From contig NC_079886.1 in the NCBI RefSeq assembly GCF_029227915.1, positions 15,164,501 through 15,228,500 of the forward strand: a DNA stretch of 64,000 nt. The letters run 5' to 3'. Position 1 is the stretch's first letter; each line of letters begins with the position of its first letter. The stretch comes from Hydractinia symbiolongicarpus. Taxonomy: Eukaryota > Cnidaria > Hydrozoa > Anthoathecata > Hydractiniidae. This document shows, in pieces, positions 1-14,000 of this stretch. The position numbers and the translations under genes were made by a program. Below the pieces are notes generated by a model, which was given only the letters and a program-made list of their open reading frames with translations, was not told where the DNA came from and ran no database searches.

Positions 1-3000
1 GGAAATTGAAAAATGCCCTATACCCGATGAAGTGACATTTGCAGATATAAAAAAAGGTGAAGTTGAGGCACCAAATGAATTAATTGAATTTTTCAGTTAC
101 CTTATTGGTGGTCCTGACCAACGCATAGTAAAGTCAAATCAGAAGCAGAGGCGCATAAAAAGTATTGCTGACGATGTCATATTTGCTGCAACATCAGGAA
201 AAAAAAAACCTGCAAAACATTTGCAGCTTGGACTGGCAGTGAAAAGCATTACAGGAAGCAAAAAAGTGATCGAAATGTTAAATAGACTTGGACACTCTGT
301 TAGCTATAGCATTATCGAAGAACTAGAAACAGAATTAACTTTTACATCAACAAAGGCCGGGAATGCCACACCACATGGTATGAAACTAATGTCAAGTCTT
401 GGAACAGGCGTTGCATTCGACAACTTTGACAGATTTGTTGAAACTTTAAGTGGAAAGGATACCTTGCATGATACTGTTGGGATAGCGTACCAAGTTGTGT
501 CACAAAATAATGACAAATCATTGGAAGAAGATGACGATTCTACCCTTGGCAATTCTCAGCTATCTGGAAAGAAAAAACGTAGATCATTTCTGGCTGTAGG
601 ATTAGACATAGAGCCGTACAGAAAAAAACCTAAGATGTTAACAAGAATAATGCTTCCACTAGATGACCAGAGAAGGGCGTCAGAACCCCTTTCATATATC
701 AAAGCACGCATGTACGATACCTTGTGGATGATGGATTTTTATTTTTCACCCGACACTACACCAATGTGGGTTGGCTGGAATTCTATAATTTTTCAAAATA
801 CCAACAATCTGCAAAAAGTTTGGTACCTGCCACAAATTAATCAGTCTCCAACTTCTATAGCTGTAGTAGCAGAAACATTGAGGCGTGCACAGGTGATTGC
901 GAATGAATGTGGTAAAAAAAACATTTCAGTAACATATGATCTTGCGATTGCCAAAGTGGCTATGCAACTTCAAGCAGAAGAATCTCCAAAGTTTGACAAT
1001 ATATTTGTCGCTCTAGGTGCATTCCATGTAGAGATGGCCATGTTTAGCGCATTTGGCAAGTACATCGCTGAATCTGGTGGTCCGCATATCCTAAATGAAG
1101 CTGGTGTGATTGAAAAAGGTTCTCTCAAGTCATTTTTACTGGGAAAGTGTTACAAGAGAAGTAAAAGATGTCACCAAATACTTGCACTTGCAATGGAGAT
1201 TCTTCATTTTCAATATTTTCTTCAAGAAAGAGAGGAAATTCAATTAAAAGAAGATATCCAAGAAGAAATCAAGTTCATAAAATCCCAAGAACCCTTGAAC
1301 TTGCATGAAGGACATGAAGTATCCAAAGAAGTCAACAATGTCTTGCGTGAATACAGTCAATTCAGGCAAGATACAGAGAAAGGAAATCATGGTGCAACAG
1401 CACAATATTGGATGGGGTACGTCGAGATGATTCGACTTTACCATGATTTTAGTAGAAGCTTGAGGGATGGAAACTTTGATCTGTATGTGTGCTGCTTGCC
1501 TAAAGTCGCAAACTATTTCTTTAGCATGAACCATCCAAATTACGCTCGTTGGATTGTCCGTTATCATGATAATCTTCTCAAACTAAAGGACTCTCATCCC
1601 GAGGTTTACACTGAATTTCAAAGGGGATTATTTTCGCTGCGAAGAACCCAAAAGTCATTCTCAAGATTACCAATCGACTTGACATTAGAGCAAACGATAA
1701 ATGCAGATGCTGCATGTCAGCGAAAAGGTATATCAGCTTTAACAAATTCTATTTCTGCTCGTCAACGATGGGCACAAAGTCATTCTATTCGAACAAGTAT
1801 TGTGTCATACGTGTTTGAAAATTTGGGGATGACAAAACAGGAAGACGTGTCTCAAGATTTAAAGGCCAGCAGAATGCGACAAAATTCTAAAGATTTACAT
1901 CAAGTTATAAACATGGTCAAGGAAACCATGAATCCATTTAACGATGCTATTGAAAAACAATATCTTTTTAATATAGCATCAGGAAAAGCAGCCTCACCAG
2001 ACACAACAAAGTTTTTGCTCAACATCGTTAGTGTTGGAAGCAAAGCACGTGATAAATTTATTGACGAATGTTCTAAAGATCCAGCAAGATTCGAAAAACC
2101 TATACGAAGACAAACATTACACACATTTGCAACTGGGGGAACGAAGTATAATATTAAAGCTGCTGACAACAAAGTGGTTGCTGTAACGATGATGAGAGAT
2201 TTGTTTGGTAGCATCTTGTACCATTCGCTACAAAGGAAAATTGATATGGCAGAGGTACTGAAGTATCCTCTAACACCTGTCCCTTTATCTCTTGGACATG
2301 TTGATGGCAAAATGCAAAAGACCCCTAAAGTCAAATTATTGAACGAGTTAGAAGCAAAAGTAAAAACTGACGATCCAAATCGCGTCGATGTTAACATAAT
2401 TGATGGAATGTTTTTCCTACATCTTTTTGTTGACCTTCCAGCAACATTTGGAGCTCTGGCAACATTCATTTTGAAACGCGTTTGTGCTAGCAAGGGAAAC
2501 ATCATACATTTTGTTCTAGACAAAATGGTACACCCGAGTATCAAGGATTGTGAAAGGGATTTGCGATGTACTGAGAGACATGGAGCTTATCAGATAACTG
2601 GACCTGAGCAAAAAAGACCTTCAAACTGGTTGAATGCATTGAGAAATGATCACTTCAAAGCAGCATTGGTGGAGTTCTTAGCCTTCTTTTGGGAAAACAA
2701 CATGCATTCAACAGTACTTGGAAACAAAACAGTCATAATGAATCGCAATGATACCTGCTACATGTTTAGAGTTGAAGGAGAGATCGTGGTCAAAACCGAG
2801 ATCGTTAAATTGTTTTCAACTCATGAAGAAGCTGATTCCAGAATTTTGTACCACCTATCTTCGATTCAAACACCAGCAAACGTTGTGATAAGAACCATAG
2901 ATACTGACGTGCTGATAATTGCTCTTGGCTGCCTTAGTAAGTTACCTAACAGCTTGAATATTTGGATGGAAACCGGTGTTTACACTAAAAATACATTAAG

Positions 3001-3798
3001 GTACATAAGTATTAATCAAATATACCAGAAATTGGGCAAAAATATTTGCATGGCCTTGCCAGCATACCATGCTTTCACTGGATGTGACTATACAGCATCG
3101 TTTAGTAGGAAAGGAAAAATTCGACCTTTCAAACTACTAGAAAAAAATGAAAGTGTGCAAGATGTATTTAAACAGCTAGGAACAAATCTTGATGTCACAG
3201 ATGACGCTTTTGCAACGTTGGAAAAATTTGTATGCAGCATGTATGGAAAAAGGAATCTATCATCTGTAGATGAAGCTAGGTTGGTAATGTTTTTGGAAAA
3301 GTATAAACCAAAAGGAGAAAATGAAGCAATTTCCTGTGTTAAAAAGTTTGATGGAAGTTCTCTACCACCTTGTTTACGAGTGTTGCGTCAAAAGATTTAT
3401 CGAACAAAGTATGTTGCACAGTTATGGATGTCATCAATAACGTCCGAGCCTCCAAATCACCTTCCTGAAGACATGGGTTGGCTGCTGAAAGATGGCAGCT
3501 ATATCATTAAGTGGTACGAAGGCGAAATGTCTCCAAAAGCAGTAGATGTCACCAGCAATGAAAATTATTATGGATTCTCCAGAGAAGTAGAAGGTAAAAT
3601 TTTGGATATTAAGTTTTACAATCTAGTCACTTAGTTTTTTAATTATTACTCGGAAGCAATTCTTTATTTCCGCTACTGCCGCCGCTATTTTAAATATTAA
3701 AAGTATTTCATTCTCCTTAAGATTTTGAAGGGTTTGATGAACTGTCAAGTGATGACGATTCAGACAGTGATGACGAAACTAGTGACGAAGACGTGTAA
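1..3798 (+). CDS. Large protein with FEN1/XPG-like PIN nuclease domain and acidic tail (5' partial)
   Basis: The frame is open from base 2 through the left edge, so the true start is outside; a GTG at 32 is not a credible start. Numbering from that GTG, the ORF runs about 1200 codons. The stretch from about 785 to 1060 resembles a FEN1-type PIN domain. It has an acidic residue after a hydrophobic strand (D791), D830 in a VLD motif followed by a basic helix, EEAD at 932-935, DTD at 957-959, and GCDY at 1017-1020 followed by RKGK. The order and spacing match the FEN1 metal ligands. The rest is a large N-terminal region of unknown fold. A GT-AG intron at 3594-3721 (donor AAG/GTAAAA, acceptor CCTTAAG) joins in frame to exon 3722-3798. 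That exon encodes 24 residues rich in Asp, Glu and Ser. I recall related uncharacterised proteins in cnidarian and fish genomes, possibly of transposon origin. The nuclease role is inferred. Confidence 0.7.
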
Positions 3799-6700
3799 TG
3801 ATAATTTAAGGTTAGATTTTTTTTGTGGGATATGACAAAAAATTTACAGAATAGGATTCAATGTCATATATTCTAGAACTGAGTAACCTTTTTAATATTT
3901 TTTAATGTTGTATTGTAGTTTAAACTAGATCTTATGACTGAATGACATTTCTCATCTTTAGATGCTGATGCAGAACAATATCAATCATGCTGCTATAACC
4001 TATTGTACATATTTATATTTTATTAAATGCTATCAGAGCATTTCTTTTTTAATTTGATATCGCTAACTATTGTCTGACCTGATCAAGAGACCGTAATTTT
4101 TGGTTTGCTTTTTGCCAAATCACAATAGTCTTACAAAATTTTAAGTTTGTACCTTATGAGGTCTAATTTGAGTCCCTGTTCAGATCTTTGTCTGACCTGC
4201 TGATAGGACCGCATTTTTTGGTAAGCTCGACCATTTATGTATTACATAGTTAGTATAGAACACAAATATTGAGTTTGGGCTTTGTAGTCATTGGTTTTTT
4301 TTACCCTCTAAAAGTTGTTTAAAATAGGGATTTGGGGCGAGACTTGGTCTGACTAGGCCAAGAGACCCAAATTTTTGGTCAGCTTTATGACCACTGACAT
4401 TACACTATGTTAGAGAATGTTTGTGCAAAATTTGGAGTTTGTAGCTTATGGGGACAAATTAAGGTCCTAAATATGGTCTTTGAGGGGGGTCTGACCCAGT
4501 CTTAAGACCCAATTTTTCGGTAAGCTTTATCATTTTTCAGATTCTCTCATATAATGACACACGTTACTAACTTTTAAGCTTTGAGAATTATGGGACCAAA
4601 TAGGAGTCTCGAATTAGGGTAATTTTAGGGGCCTGGGACCCAAACGCCCCCAAATTGGGTCAGCTGACCATGTGATTTTTATTGTCCGTGATACTACCAA
4701 CCTATTTAGAGGGTCAAACCTTTTGTAGAAAATGGGACCTAAAGTTCTGTTATGAGCTCCTGGACTATCAATAATTTACTCTCTCGTTGAAGATTCTTCG
4801 AAAATGCTGATGGTGCATGGTTTGATAACAGTTGATCTGAAAAAGAAGTACATTTAAAAATAAGAAACAAGAATACAATTATACTAGGAACTGACTTAAT
4901 ATCAGGTTGTGTAACTATTGTCTCCCTCTTTGATTTGAAGTGAGACTTTACTAAAAAGATACAAATCAATGCCAAGTGATGCACAAACTATATGTATATA
5001 AATATAGCCAAGCTGGCTTTAGTATCATTGTTAAACAAGTAACATATTAACCAGGCGATACATGATTTTCAAACCTGTGGACAATACAGGATTTATTTTA
5101 TCGAAATCGATTTATTGAATTGAACAAATTTGATCTTGATTTTGAGGAAATTTATTGGTCATTGTTTTGTTTGACAAATTTAAAAAGCATATCTAACTTT
5201 TGAAATTTCGAATTGAATTCAACAAGTTCAAACAAAAAGAGGGTAAATACACAATTAATAAATTTGTCAAAATTATTAAATTGGTGGTCTTTTCATGAGA
5301 TTTTTAAAATCAAACCTTAGAAAAGTATATTGTGAGGTTGTTAGGTAAGATCAAGAAAGATCAAGAAAGTTTTTCAAGCAAATTAGGGTTCATTTTTTTA
5401 ACAAAATATCTGGCTATTAGGCACTCAAGGAAAACTGATAATTAGCCAGTAACAGACTGGTTAGCCGATGCTGAATAATTATATATAGGGCGCTGCGTAC
5501 AGTATAATTAGCCGCTCATACAGCTTATACGATATAAATTTTTTTGACTTAAATTTCCACACATTTCTTCAATCTCCCCATAGCCATCTATATTTATATA
5601 AATCCACATAAAGTTGTGCTACAATTAAAACCAAAAATAGGGACAAGAAACGATTGTGCCAAGAAGATAATAGTGTTACTGTAGCAGTATGTCATATTAT
5701 TTAACAAGACACTATTCTGATTTCAAGAAAAAACATGAAAACGTAAAGAACACAAAGAAGCCTGTAACAACAATTATACTGTGGGTAGCGTATAGTTATA
5801 CTGCAACGGCTGTCCTCTGAAACAGCACGCACTTTCCCGAACTCTCCCTAACTCACCAGGAGCAATTCTGAAATGCAATTCCTTTCAGGCATCTTTTGGG
5901 TTATGCGAGTTTTTTCGAGACAAAACGAATTTTTTCAGAACGCCAGACTCACCCTAACTTTTAACGGCGTATGCGGCTTATCAACACCCTTGTTGATAAA
6001 ATTATGCAAAGCAGGACAAAGGTTTTTTAAAGGTAATTAAAGCACTATTTTGTGTAGATAGCTAGCTATATTAGCTAGTAAAAGTAATTTTAGGAGAACT
6101 TAAAAATAGTATTTAGCTCCCTAGCTACATCAGTAAAACTACTACGACAAGCCAGATCAGGAAGGCAAGACCAACAAAATGTAAGCAGTTTTAGTCATGG
6201 CCGTATATGTATATACACGAAATGTTCTGTTCTTAATTGACTTTTTTTATTGCAGTCAAATCTTTAGACATAATTGACGTCATAATGTACCTTAACATCA
6301 GATAACAACCTTAACATATAACATCCTTTTTTACAAGAAGGCAAGTAGTGACGTGTACAGCATTAATAAAAAGTTCAAAAAATGTATCAACGGCACAAGA
6401 AACGTCCCAGTTATAAATTTAGATGCATTCATAAATTGCGGTCTTTGGATAAACGCCAGGAACCGTTCTAAGTTTAATTTCAAATAGACAAGTAATCCTT
6501 CTACTTACTTACTGTTAATAGGTTTGGAAACAACGTGGTTCAGACAAAAACAAATCTATTCTTGAAGATAAATTCACATGGGCTGCAGCCACATTTAAGC
6601 ACAAGCACATTAAACGAGGCAAACGAAGCTTCATATTACAAAGCTCCATATTAGCATAACAAAAGAATCTCGATTAACATTTTTTATCGCATTCAAATCT

Positions 6701-7648
6701 TTAGAGACAACAAGGACACCGAGACAAAAAAAGTTTTGCTCGATGAGTGTTTTTTTTGTCTTGGTGGCACCAAACACATAGGTTGTGTTATATTAGAGCC
6801 GGGTTGGAAGATCGAGCAGATGTTCCCCGCGAAGTAGAAAGTGGAAAAAAAATCTGCCATACACAGCACAAACACTATATACCCGCGGTCCACCAAATAT
6901 GCGCTCCTTCGGCGGGGCGCAATAATAATATACTAAACTTTAAAAGAATAAGAATAAATAAGGCTAGGTACAGCTTAAGCAGGATGCTGCCTTGAAATCT
7001 ACATTTGTAGCTAGCTAAAATCTTAAAATTGATTTGTTTCAGATATACACATGGCTAGAAAACGTGATGATATTTTCATCTTAATATGTGAAAACATAAA
7101 CACAATAAAGAGAATGTCTTAAACGTTCATAGAACTGAAATTTAGGCAGTTAAATAATTATACTAACCCAACCAAATATTTCTTTTCGCTTCTAGTCTAG
7201 TAAACTAAACTCATCATTTTTCTCTCTTTGATATTTTTGATAGAGAAGAGAAAAAAAGAGCGCGCTAAAAAAAGCAGGGTTGAAAAATCAGGACAGACAT
7301 CGAAGAGCGAGAGCAGAAGAGAGAGACAGGCTTCCTGTTTACTTCGCTGTAAAAAACTTCGCTTTGCTTGAACTCGGTCCCTCGAAAGGAACGACTCGTA
7401 CCTTAACCCCTAGAGCTCCGTTTAGTTGAACAAAATCCGCCTCGTTAAAAACATCTGGAAACGAAAATTTAAAGGAGTATCTAGCATAGCCTATCAAATA
7501 ATATTAAAATAACAGTTTACAACAATATTTGTGATCAAATGCGTAGCGCAGTCTTCATTCTTTACGATTATCAAGATACGCACAAAGCCGGCGTAGCGCT
7601 AAGTCGCGGGGTCAGGTCGGACTTTAAAAGCCGTGACGTTACGGCAAT
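3799..7648. other. Gene-free stretch left of the tandem array
   Basis: AT-rich DNA with no ORF that I recognise on either strand. The short ORFs here (for example around 4739-4984 and 6693-6995) have no family resemblance, splice context or low-complexity bias that would support coding. It holds the degenerate repeats at about 4074-4690. The last few hundred bases (7200-7648) are less AT-rich but show no recognisable element. Confidence 0.5.
4074..4690. repeat. Degenerate tandem repeats, about 120-160 bp per unit
   Basis: A phrase of the form GTCTGACC...AGACC..ATTTTTGGT..GCTTT recurs at about 4074, 4191, 4349 and 4489, with a poorer trace near 4640. Between the phrases a second block (TTTGTAGCTTATGGGAC or similar) also recurs. 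Spacing is uneven and identity low, so this is an old tandem array or a decayed repeat-rich element. No coding sense is visible. Confidence 0.6.
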
Positions 7649-10600
7649 CGGTTAACAAATCGGTCGAAGAAGAAGAAGAAGAAAAATACCGCCCGTTTTA
7701 ATAAGATCTTGGATGTAATCCGAAATCTTAAAAAGTTTCTTTAACGTTGTGTCTCTTTCCGTAATAACAACGGCTCGGGGGCCACAAGACCCTGAGGATG
7801 AGGTTGGTAACTAACGCGAATCAACGAATATTAAATATTTTGGCTTATGGCTAAATGGCTAGACATCTAATAACGGATGAGAATTTTACTCGGGTATAAA
7901 AGTAACGGGTGTAAGGACGTAAATTATTTCTTGTAATTATTTTTTAATTATTTCCGTAAATTTTCGTCGTTCATTATCAAACTTCCTATTAGCTTTTTAG
8001 ACTCTTTTTGAACATTTCGTATTGAGCAGAATATAAATAAAACAAAACAAAAATATATGCATTGCAAATGTAAATAAGACATAAAGTTTAATAAAAAGGA
8101 GCGTTTTTCATAAGTATGATTACATCCATACAAGCTAATCTCTGTGACAGGCTACTAAGAGGAATGTGTTCAGTGTAATTTCCTTCTGAATTTGCATCAA
8201 AATGTTTCTGTCCTCGTCAAAGAATCAGTCATTTTCATTTATCAATATAATCTCCTCAAGAAAGATTTGAAAACAGAAGGTACGAATATCTTTTTGGATA
8301 GTACAGGTAAAGTTGGGATGACTTCTTTTTCTTTAGCTTTTGTTGCAAAATGTTCAACATTTACACCAAATTTTCAACTGCTTCACCTTGATAACCACCA
8401 AGAAATGTTGTTGTTTTAACAGGAATTTTAAAATGTGACCAGGCAATGTAATAAAGTTCTTCATGTCTGTAGCCTTTGAAACATCTAAAACGAATGTTTT
8501 ATTTTTTTTAGTTTATATTTACCACCTTTATAACGTTTTATACCAATGCAAAATTGCTACATAGCTTTTACTGAAATTGGTCTATTTTTAGTATCTGTTG
8601 CAATTGATAAGATATTATGTCTCTATAGGCAATGTTATAACACATCTAAATCAGATTTTAAACAATAATTATAATAAACAATTGCCAACATCCCTGAAGA
8701 CGTCGTTCATCATTATATTTTAATAACTAATGTATGACTTTTATATTCGTTAGTATTTGTTTTTAAGCTGTGCATAATATATTTTTTAATTAAACTGTTT
8801 TTAAACTGTTATTTATTTGTTTTATAGAGAATAAATCTGATGATGAGTTACCAAAACTCGAAATATATTATTCAATAAAATTGCGTTGTTGGTCATTAAA
8901 ATCTCTCGAATATTACGACATCTTTCGGTTACTGTAAATGACTGAATAAGTCCCTCGGAGCATATTTAACACTGTTTTTACTGGCATAATTAATGTATGT
9001 GCAATTTCTCTGAACTGGATAAAGTATTCCATCCCAAACCTAAAACAAGTTTCAATTAGACCTATCTGATGTACTTTAAGCATGAGAATTGCTTTTTATG
9101 TTTTCTACTCATATGTAACTTTGTCAAAATTGACATGCTCTCAAAAATAGCTTATCAGCGTCTTCAAAGAAAACAAAATTCAGAAACTCAGGAAATCAGG
9201 AACTACAATTACAAATTAAATTATTTTTAGGTCTATTTCATTATAAGCCAATCCAAAATAACTTGAACGAAAATATGTTTTTTGCCGCCAACACCAAAAT
9301 TCACACCGGTGCCGCGGAAGATTTAGACCCGTGAAATTAAGACTTTTAAGTTATAATTTCCCGTGAAATAAAAACTTTTCGGGTTTTAATTTCCCGGTAA
9401 ATTAGGATCTAAGAGACTGCCAAAACTGAATGCCAAGAGCCAGTGACAGCCACCATCGTGTAGCAACTGAATGTGATCTACTGACACTGGAAAGTACGGT
9501 GCTTGCTCCTGTTTTTGACAATTTAAAACACTTTGATATGCTTCAAGATTTCCAAGTGCATTGCAGATAAAGTTTTGATCAGCGTCCATAAGTTGATCTT
9601 TGAGGAGACCATCGGATGATTCTAGTAATTCTCTGTCCGGTAAATATCATTGCTATTCTTGGAAGGGCTTTTTGTGTTTCTTTTGATTCAAGAATACGAG
9701 TCAACCCTCGAAAAGTTTGTCTGGTATTGGCAATTGTTTTGCATTAATGGCCTGGAAACGAATAAGGAGATTGCTTTATAGCCATAACCAAAATCATCTC
9801 CACAATCTCATCTGGCGCAATTTCTCAAAAACTTTGCTTGTTGACAATGTCATCTCTTTCTCTGCTTTCTCCGAGTTATAATAACTTTTGAGTTGACTAA
9901 TATTGTACTTTGTCTTTTTAGGATGGTTCTTGATGCATTTCTTAAGGTTACAGCTCCTTTTTCTGAGATGTTCATAACTGTATAGGGACCAATCCATTTC
10001 TGTGTGAATTTCCCACCCTTTCTATCGTTTCGCTTTTTAATTCTCAAAAGAACTAAGTCGTCCACCAAAATTTCTGTTTTTGATGTATGTATATTATCGT
10101 AGTCACGTTTTTGCTTCTTTTGTGCACTTTTAATGTTTTTGGAAGCGTCGTCAGCTATCGAACTTCGTGTATCTGCTACTGACCTTAGAAGAGCATCAAA
10201 AACTTCAGTGTCAAATTATTCGTCCAGTCCATTTTCATTTTCCTTCACAAGGTTGTGTTTTACATCAATTGGCAAAATTGGCTCGCGGTTGTAAAGCAAC
10301 ATGAACGGTGAATAGTTCGTCAAGGAGTGTCGACTAACACGATGAGCGAAAAGAACACCTTTGATAATGCTGGGACACATATTAACGTTATCTTCTAAGA
10401 CTTTCACCATAGCGTTTTTGATTGCTCGATTTTGACGCTCCACTAAGCCATTAGCTTGATTAGTCATAGACTGAGATGATATTTGCTCCTCACCCGTCAA
10501 CCTATGAAGCTCTAAAGAAACGCCATTTACGGATTCTCTACCCTGATCATTGATTTGCACTTGGCAGCAACTATGGCGAAACATCACTTCGTATAACAAT

Positions 10601-11063
10601 TGAGCAGCAGTTGCAGCTTTTCGATCCTTGATATGGTCTTAACCTCCGATCACTTCGAGAAATAATCGAAGGTTACGGGCGGGAATGATATGAGAACATT
10701 GTCCGGGAAAAATCTATTCAAGGGGGAAAATAGTTTCCTCACACTAAAACGTCACAAATATTAAAACATGTTCTAGAAAGGTCTGACATCACTACAACCT
10801 TTTTGAGAAACATTTATATATTTCCTGACATTTAAGCTAAAGTCTACCAACAGTGATATGAAATAAGGTGTGAATTTTTTGTGTGAATTTTAAGTAGGTT
10901 CAATTTATGTAAACATAAAATGTAGTACAGACGGAGAATAAATAATGATTTTCACTTCAACAAAATTATTTTATTGACAAATTCACTGCAGGAATATGTC
11001 GAAGCATATGGTTTTATGTGAAGAATTTAAAAGAGAATAGAGACCTATGAAATATTTATAATT
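7649..11063. repeat. Array unit 1 (short type, 3415 bp)
   Basis: First unit. Its left edge is the junction with single-copy DNA (GGCAAT/CGGTTAAC). It lacks the 937-bp segment present in units 4-7. It carries G at 7992, C at 10597 and A at 10766. Confidence 0.95.
9386..10669 (-). pseudogene. Ginger1/KRBA2-like transposase relic, 5'-truncated (unit 1)
   Basis: It keeps the second half of the integrase core (NDQGRE, ERQNR, YNREP..PIDVK), the GPY-motif C-terminal domain and the Ulp1-like HDGGCHW stretch. The zinc-binding and first-Asp region is lost at the 937-bp deletion junction at 10669. The pieces lie in different frames, so it is dead. Confidence 0.8.
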
Positions 11064-14000
11064 CGGTTAACAAATCGGTCGAAGAAGAAGAAGAAGAAAA
11101 ATACCGCCCGTTTTAATAAGATCTTGGATGTAATCCGAAATCTTAAAAAGTTTCTTTAACGTTGTGTCTCTTTCCGTAATAACAACGGCTCGGGGGCCAC
11201 AAGACCCTGAGGATGAGGTTGGTAACTAACGCGAATCAACGAATATTAAATATTTTGGCTTATGGCTAAATGGCTAGACATCTAATAACGGATGAGAATT
11301 TTACTCGGGTATAAAAGTAACGGGTGTAAGGACGTAAATTATTTCTTGTAATTATTTTTTAATTATTTCCGTAAATTTTCGTCGTTCATTATCAAACTTC
11401 CTATTACCTTTTTAGACTCTTTTTGAACATTTCGTATTGAGCAGAATATAAATAAAACAAAACAAAAATATATGCATTGCAAATGTAAATAAGACATAAA
11501 GTTTAATAAAAAGGAGCGTTTTTCATAAGTATGATTACATCCATACAAGCTAATCTCTGTGACAGGCTACTAAGAGGAATGTGTTCAGTGTAATTTCCTT
11601 CTGAATTTGCATCAAAATGTTTCTGTCCTCGTCAAAGAATCAGTCATTTTCATTTATCAATATAATCTCCTCAAGAAAGATTTGAAAACAGAAGGTACGA
11701 ATATCTTTTTGGATAGTACAGGTAAAGTTGGGATGACTTCTTTTTCTTTAGCTTTTGTTGCAAAATGTTCAACATTTACACCAAATTTTCAACTGCTTCA
11801 CCTTGATAACCACCAAGAAATGTTGTTGTTTTAACAGGAATTTTAAAATGTGACCAGGCAATGTAATAAAGTTCTTCATGTCTGTAGCCTTTGAAACATC
11901 TAAAACGAATGTTTTATTTTTTTTAGTTTATATTTACCACCTTTATAACGTTTTATACCAATGCAAAATTGCTACATAGCTTTTACTGAAATTGGTCTAT
12001 TTTTAGTATCTGTTGCAATTGATAAGATATTATGTCTCTATAGGCAATGTTATAACACATCTAAATCAGATTTTAAACAATAATTATAATAAACAATTGC
12101 CAACATCCCTGAAGACGTCGTTCATCATTATATTTTAATAACTAATGTATGACTTTTATATTCGTTAGTATTTGTTTTTAAGCTGTGCATAATATATTTT
12201 TTAATTAAACTGTTTTTAAACTGTTATTTATTTGTTTTATAGAGAATAAATCTGATGATGAGTTACCAAAACTCGAAATATATTATTCAATAAAATTGCG
12301 TTGTTGGTCATTAAAATCTCTCGAATATTACGACATCTTTCGGTTACTGTAAATGACTGAATAAGTCCCTCGGAGCATATTTAACACTGTTTTTACTGGC
12401 ATAATTAATGTATGTGCAATTTCTCTGAACTGGATAAAGTATTCCATCCCAAACCTAAAACAAGTTTCAATTAGACCTATCTGATGTACTTTAAGCATGA
12501 GAATTGCTTTTTATGTTTTCTACTCATATGTAACTTTGTCAAAATTGACATGCTCTCAAAAATAGCTTATCAGCGTCTTCAAAGAAAACAAAATTCAGAA
12601 ACTCAGGAAATCAGGAACTACAATTACAAATTAAATTATTTTTAGGTCTATTTCATTATAAGCCAATCCAAAATAACTTGAACGAAAATATGTTTTTTGC
12701 CGCCAACACCAAAATTCACACCGGTGCCGCGGAAGATTTAGACCCGTGAAATTAAGACTTTTAAGTTATAATTTCCCGTGAAATAAAAACTTTTCGGGTT
12801 TTAATTTCCCGGTAAATTAGGATCTAAGAGACTGCCAAAACTGAATGCCAAGAGCCAGTGACAGCCACCATCGTGTAGCAACTGAATGTGATCTACTGAC
12901 ACTGGAAAGTACGGTGCTTGCTCCTGTTTTTGACAATTTAAAACACTTTGATATGCTTCAAGATTTCCAAGTGCATTGCAGATAAAGTTTTGATCAGCGT
13001 CCATAAGTTGATCTTTGAGGAGACCATCGGATGATTCTAGTAATTCTCTGTCCGGTAAATATCATTGCTATTCTTGGAAGGGCTTTTTGTGTTTCTTTTG
13101 ATTCAAGAATACGAGTCAACCCTCGAAAAGTTTGTCTGGTATTGGCAATTGTTTTGCATTAATGGCCTGGAAACGAATAAGGAGATTGCTTTATAGCCAT
13201 AACCAAAATCATCTCCACAATCTCATCTGGCGCAATTTCTCAAAAACTTTGCTTGTTGACAATGTCATCTCTTTCTCTGCTTTCTCCGAGTTATAATAAC
13301 TTTTGAGTTGACTAATATTGTACTTTGTCTTTTTAGGATGGTTCTTGATGCATTTCTTAAGGTTACAGCTCCTTTTTCTGAGATGTTCATAACTGTATAG
13401 GGACCAATCCATTTCTGTGTGAATTTCCCACCCTTTCTATCGTTTCGCTTTTTAATTCTCAAAAGAACTAAGTCGTCCACCAAAATTTCTGTTTTTGATG
13501 TATGTATATTATCGTAGTCACGTTTTTGCTTCTTTTGTGCACTTTTAATGTTTTTGGAAGCGTCGTCAGCTATCGAACTTCGTGTATCTGCTACTGACCT
13601 TAGAAGAGCATCAAAAACTTCAGTGTCAAATTATTCGTCCAGTCCATTTTCATTTTCCTTCACAAGGTTGTGTTTTACATCAATTGGCAAAATTGGCTCG
13701 CGGTTGTAAAGCAACATGAACGGTGAATAGTTCGTCAAGGAGTGTCGACTAACACGATGAGCGAAAAGAACACCTTTGATAATGCTGGGACACATATTAA
13801 CGTTATCTTCTAAGACTTTCACCATAGCGTTTTTGATTGCTCGATTTTGACGCTCCACTAAGCCATTAGCTTGATTAGTCATAGACTGAGATGATATTTG
13901 CTCCTCACCCGTCAACCTATGAAGCTCTAAAGAAACGCCATTTACGGATTCTCTACCCTGATCATTGATTTGCACTTGGCAGCAACTATGGCGAAACATC

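Noticed and set aside
32-34. GTG as start of the 1200-codon ORF
   Set aside because: The frame is open upstream to the window edge and GTG starts are not expected in an animal gene; the gene is 5' partial.
8192-8419. 75-codon plus-strand ORF repeated in every array unit
   Set aside because: It recurs only because the unit recurs; no family resemblance, and synonymous-type variation cannot be assessed among identical copies.
11363-11548. 61-codon minus-strand ORF repeated in the array
   Set aside because: AT-rich, no motif, and partly lost in the hybrid unit; probably chance.
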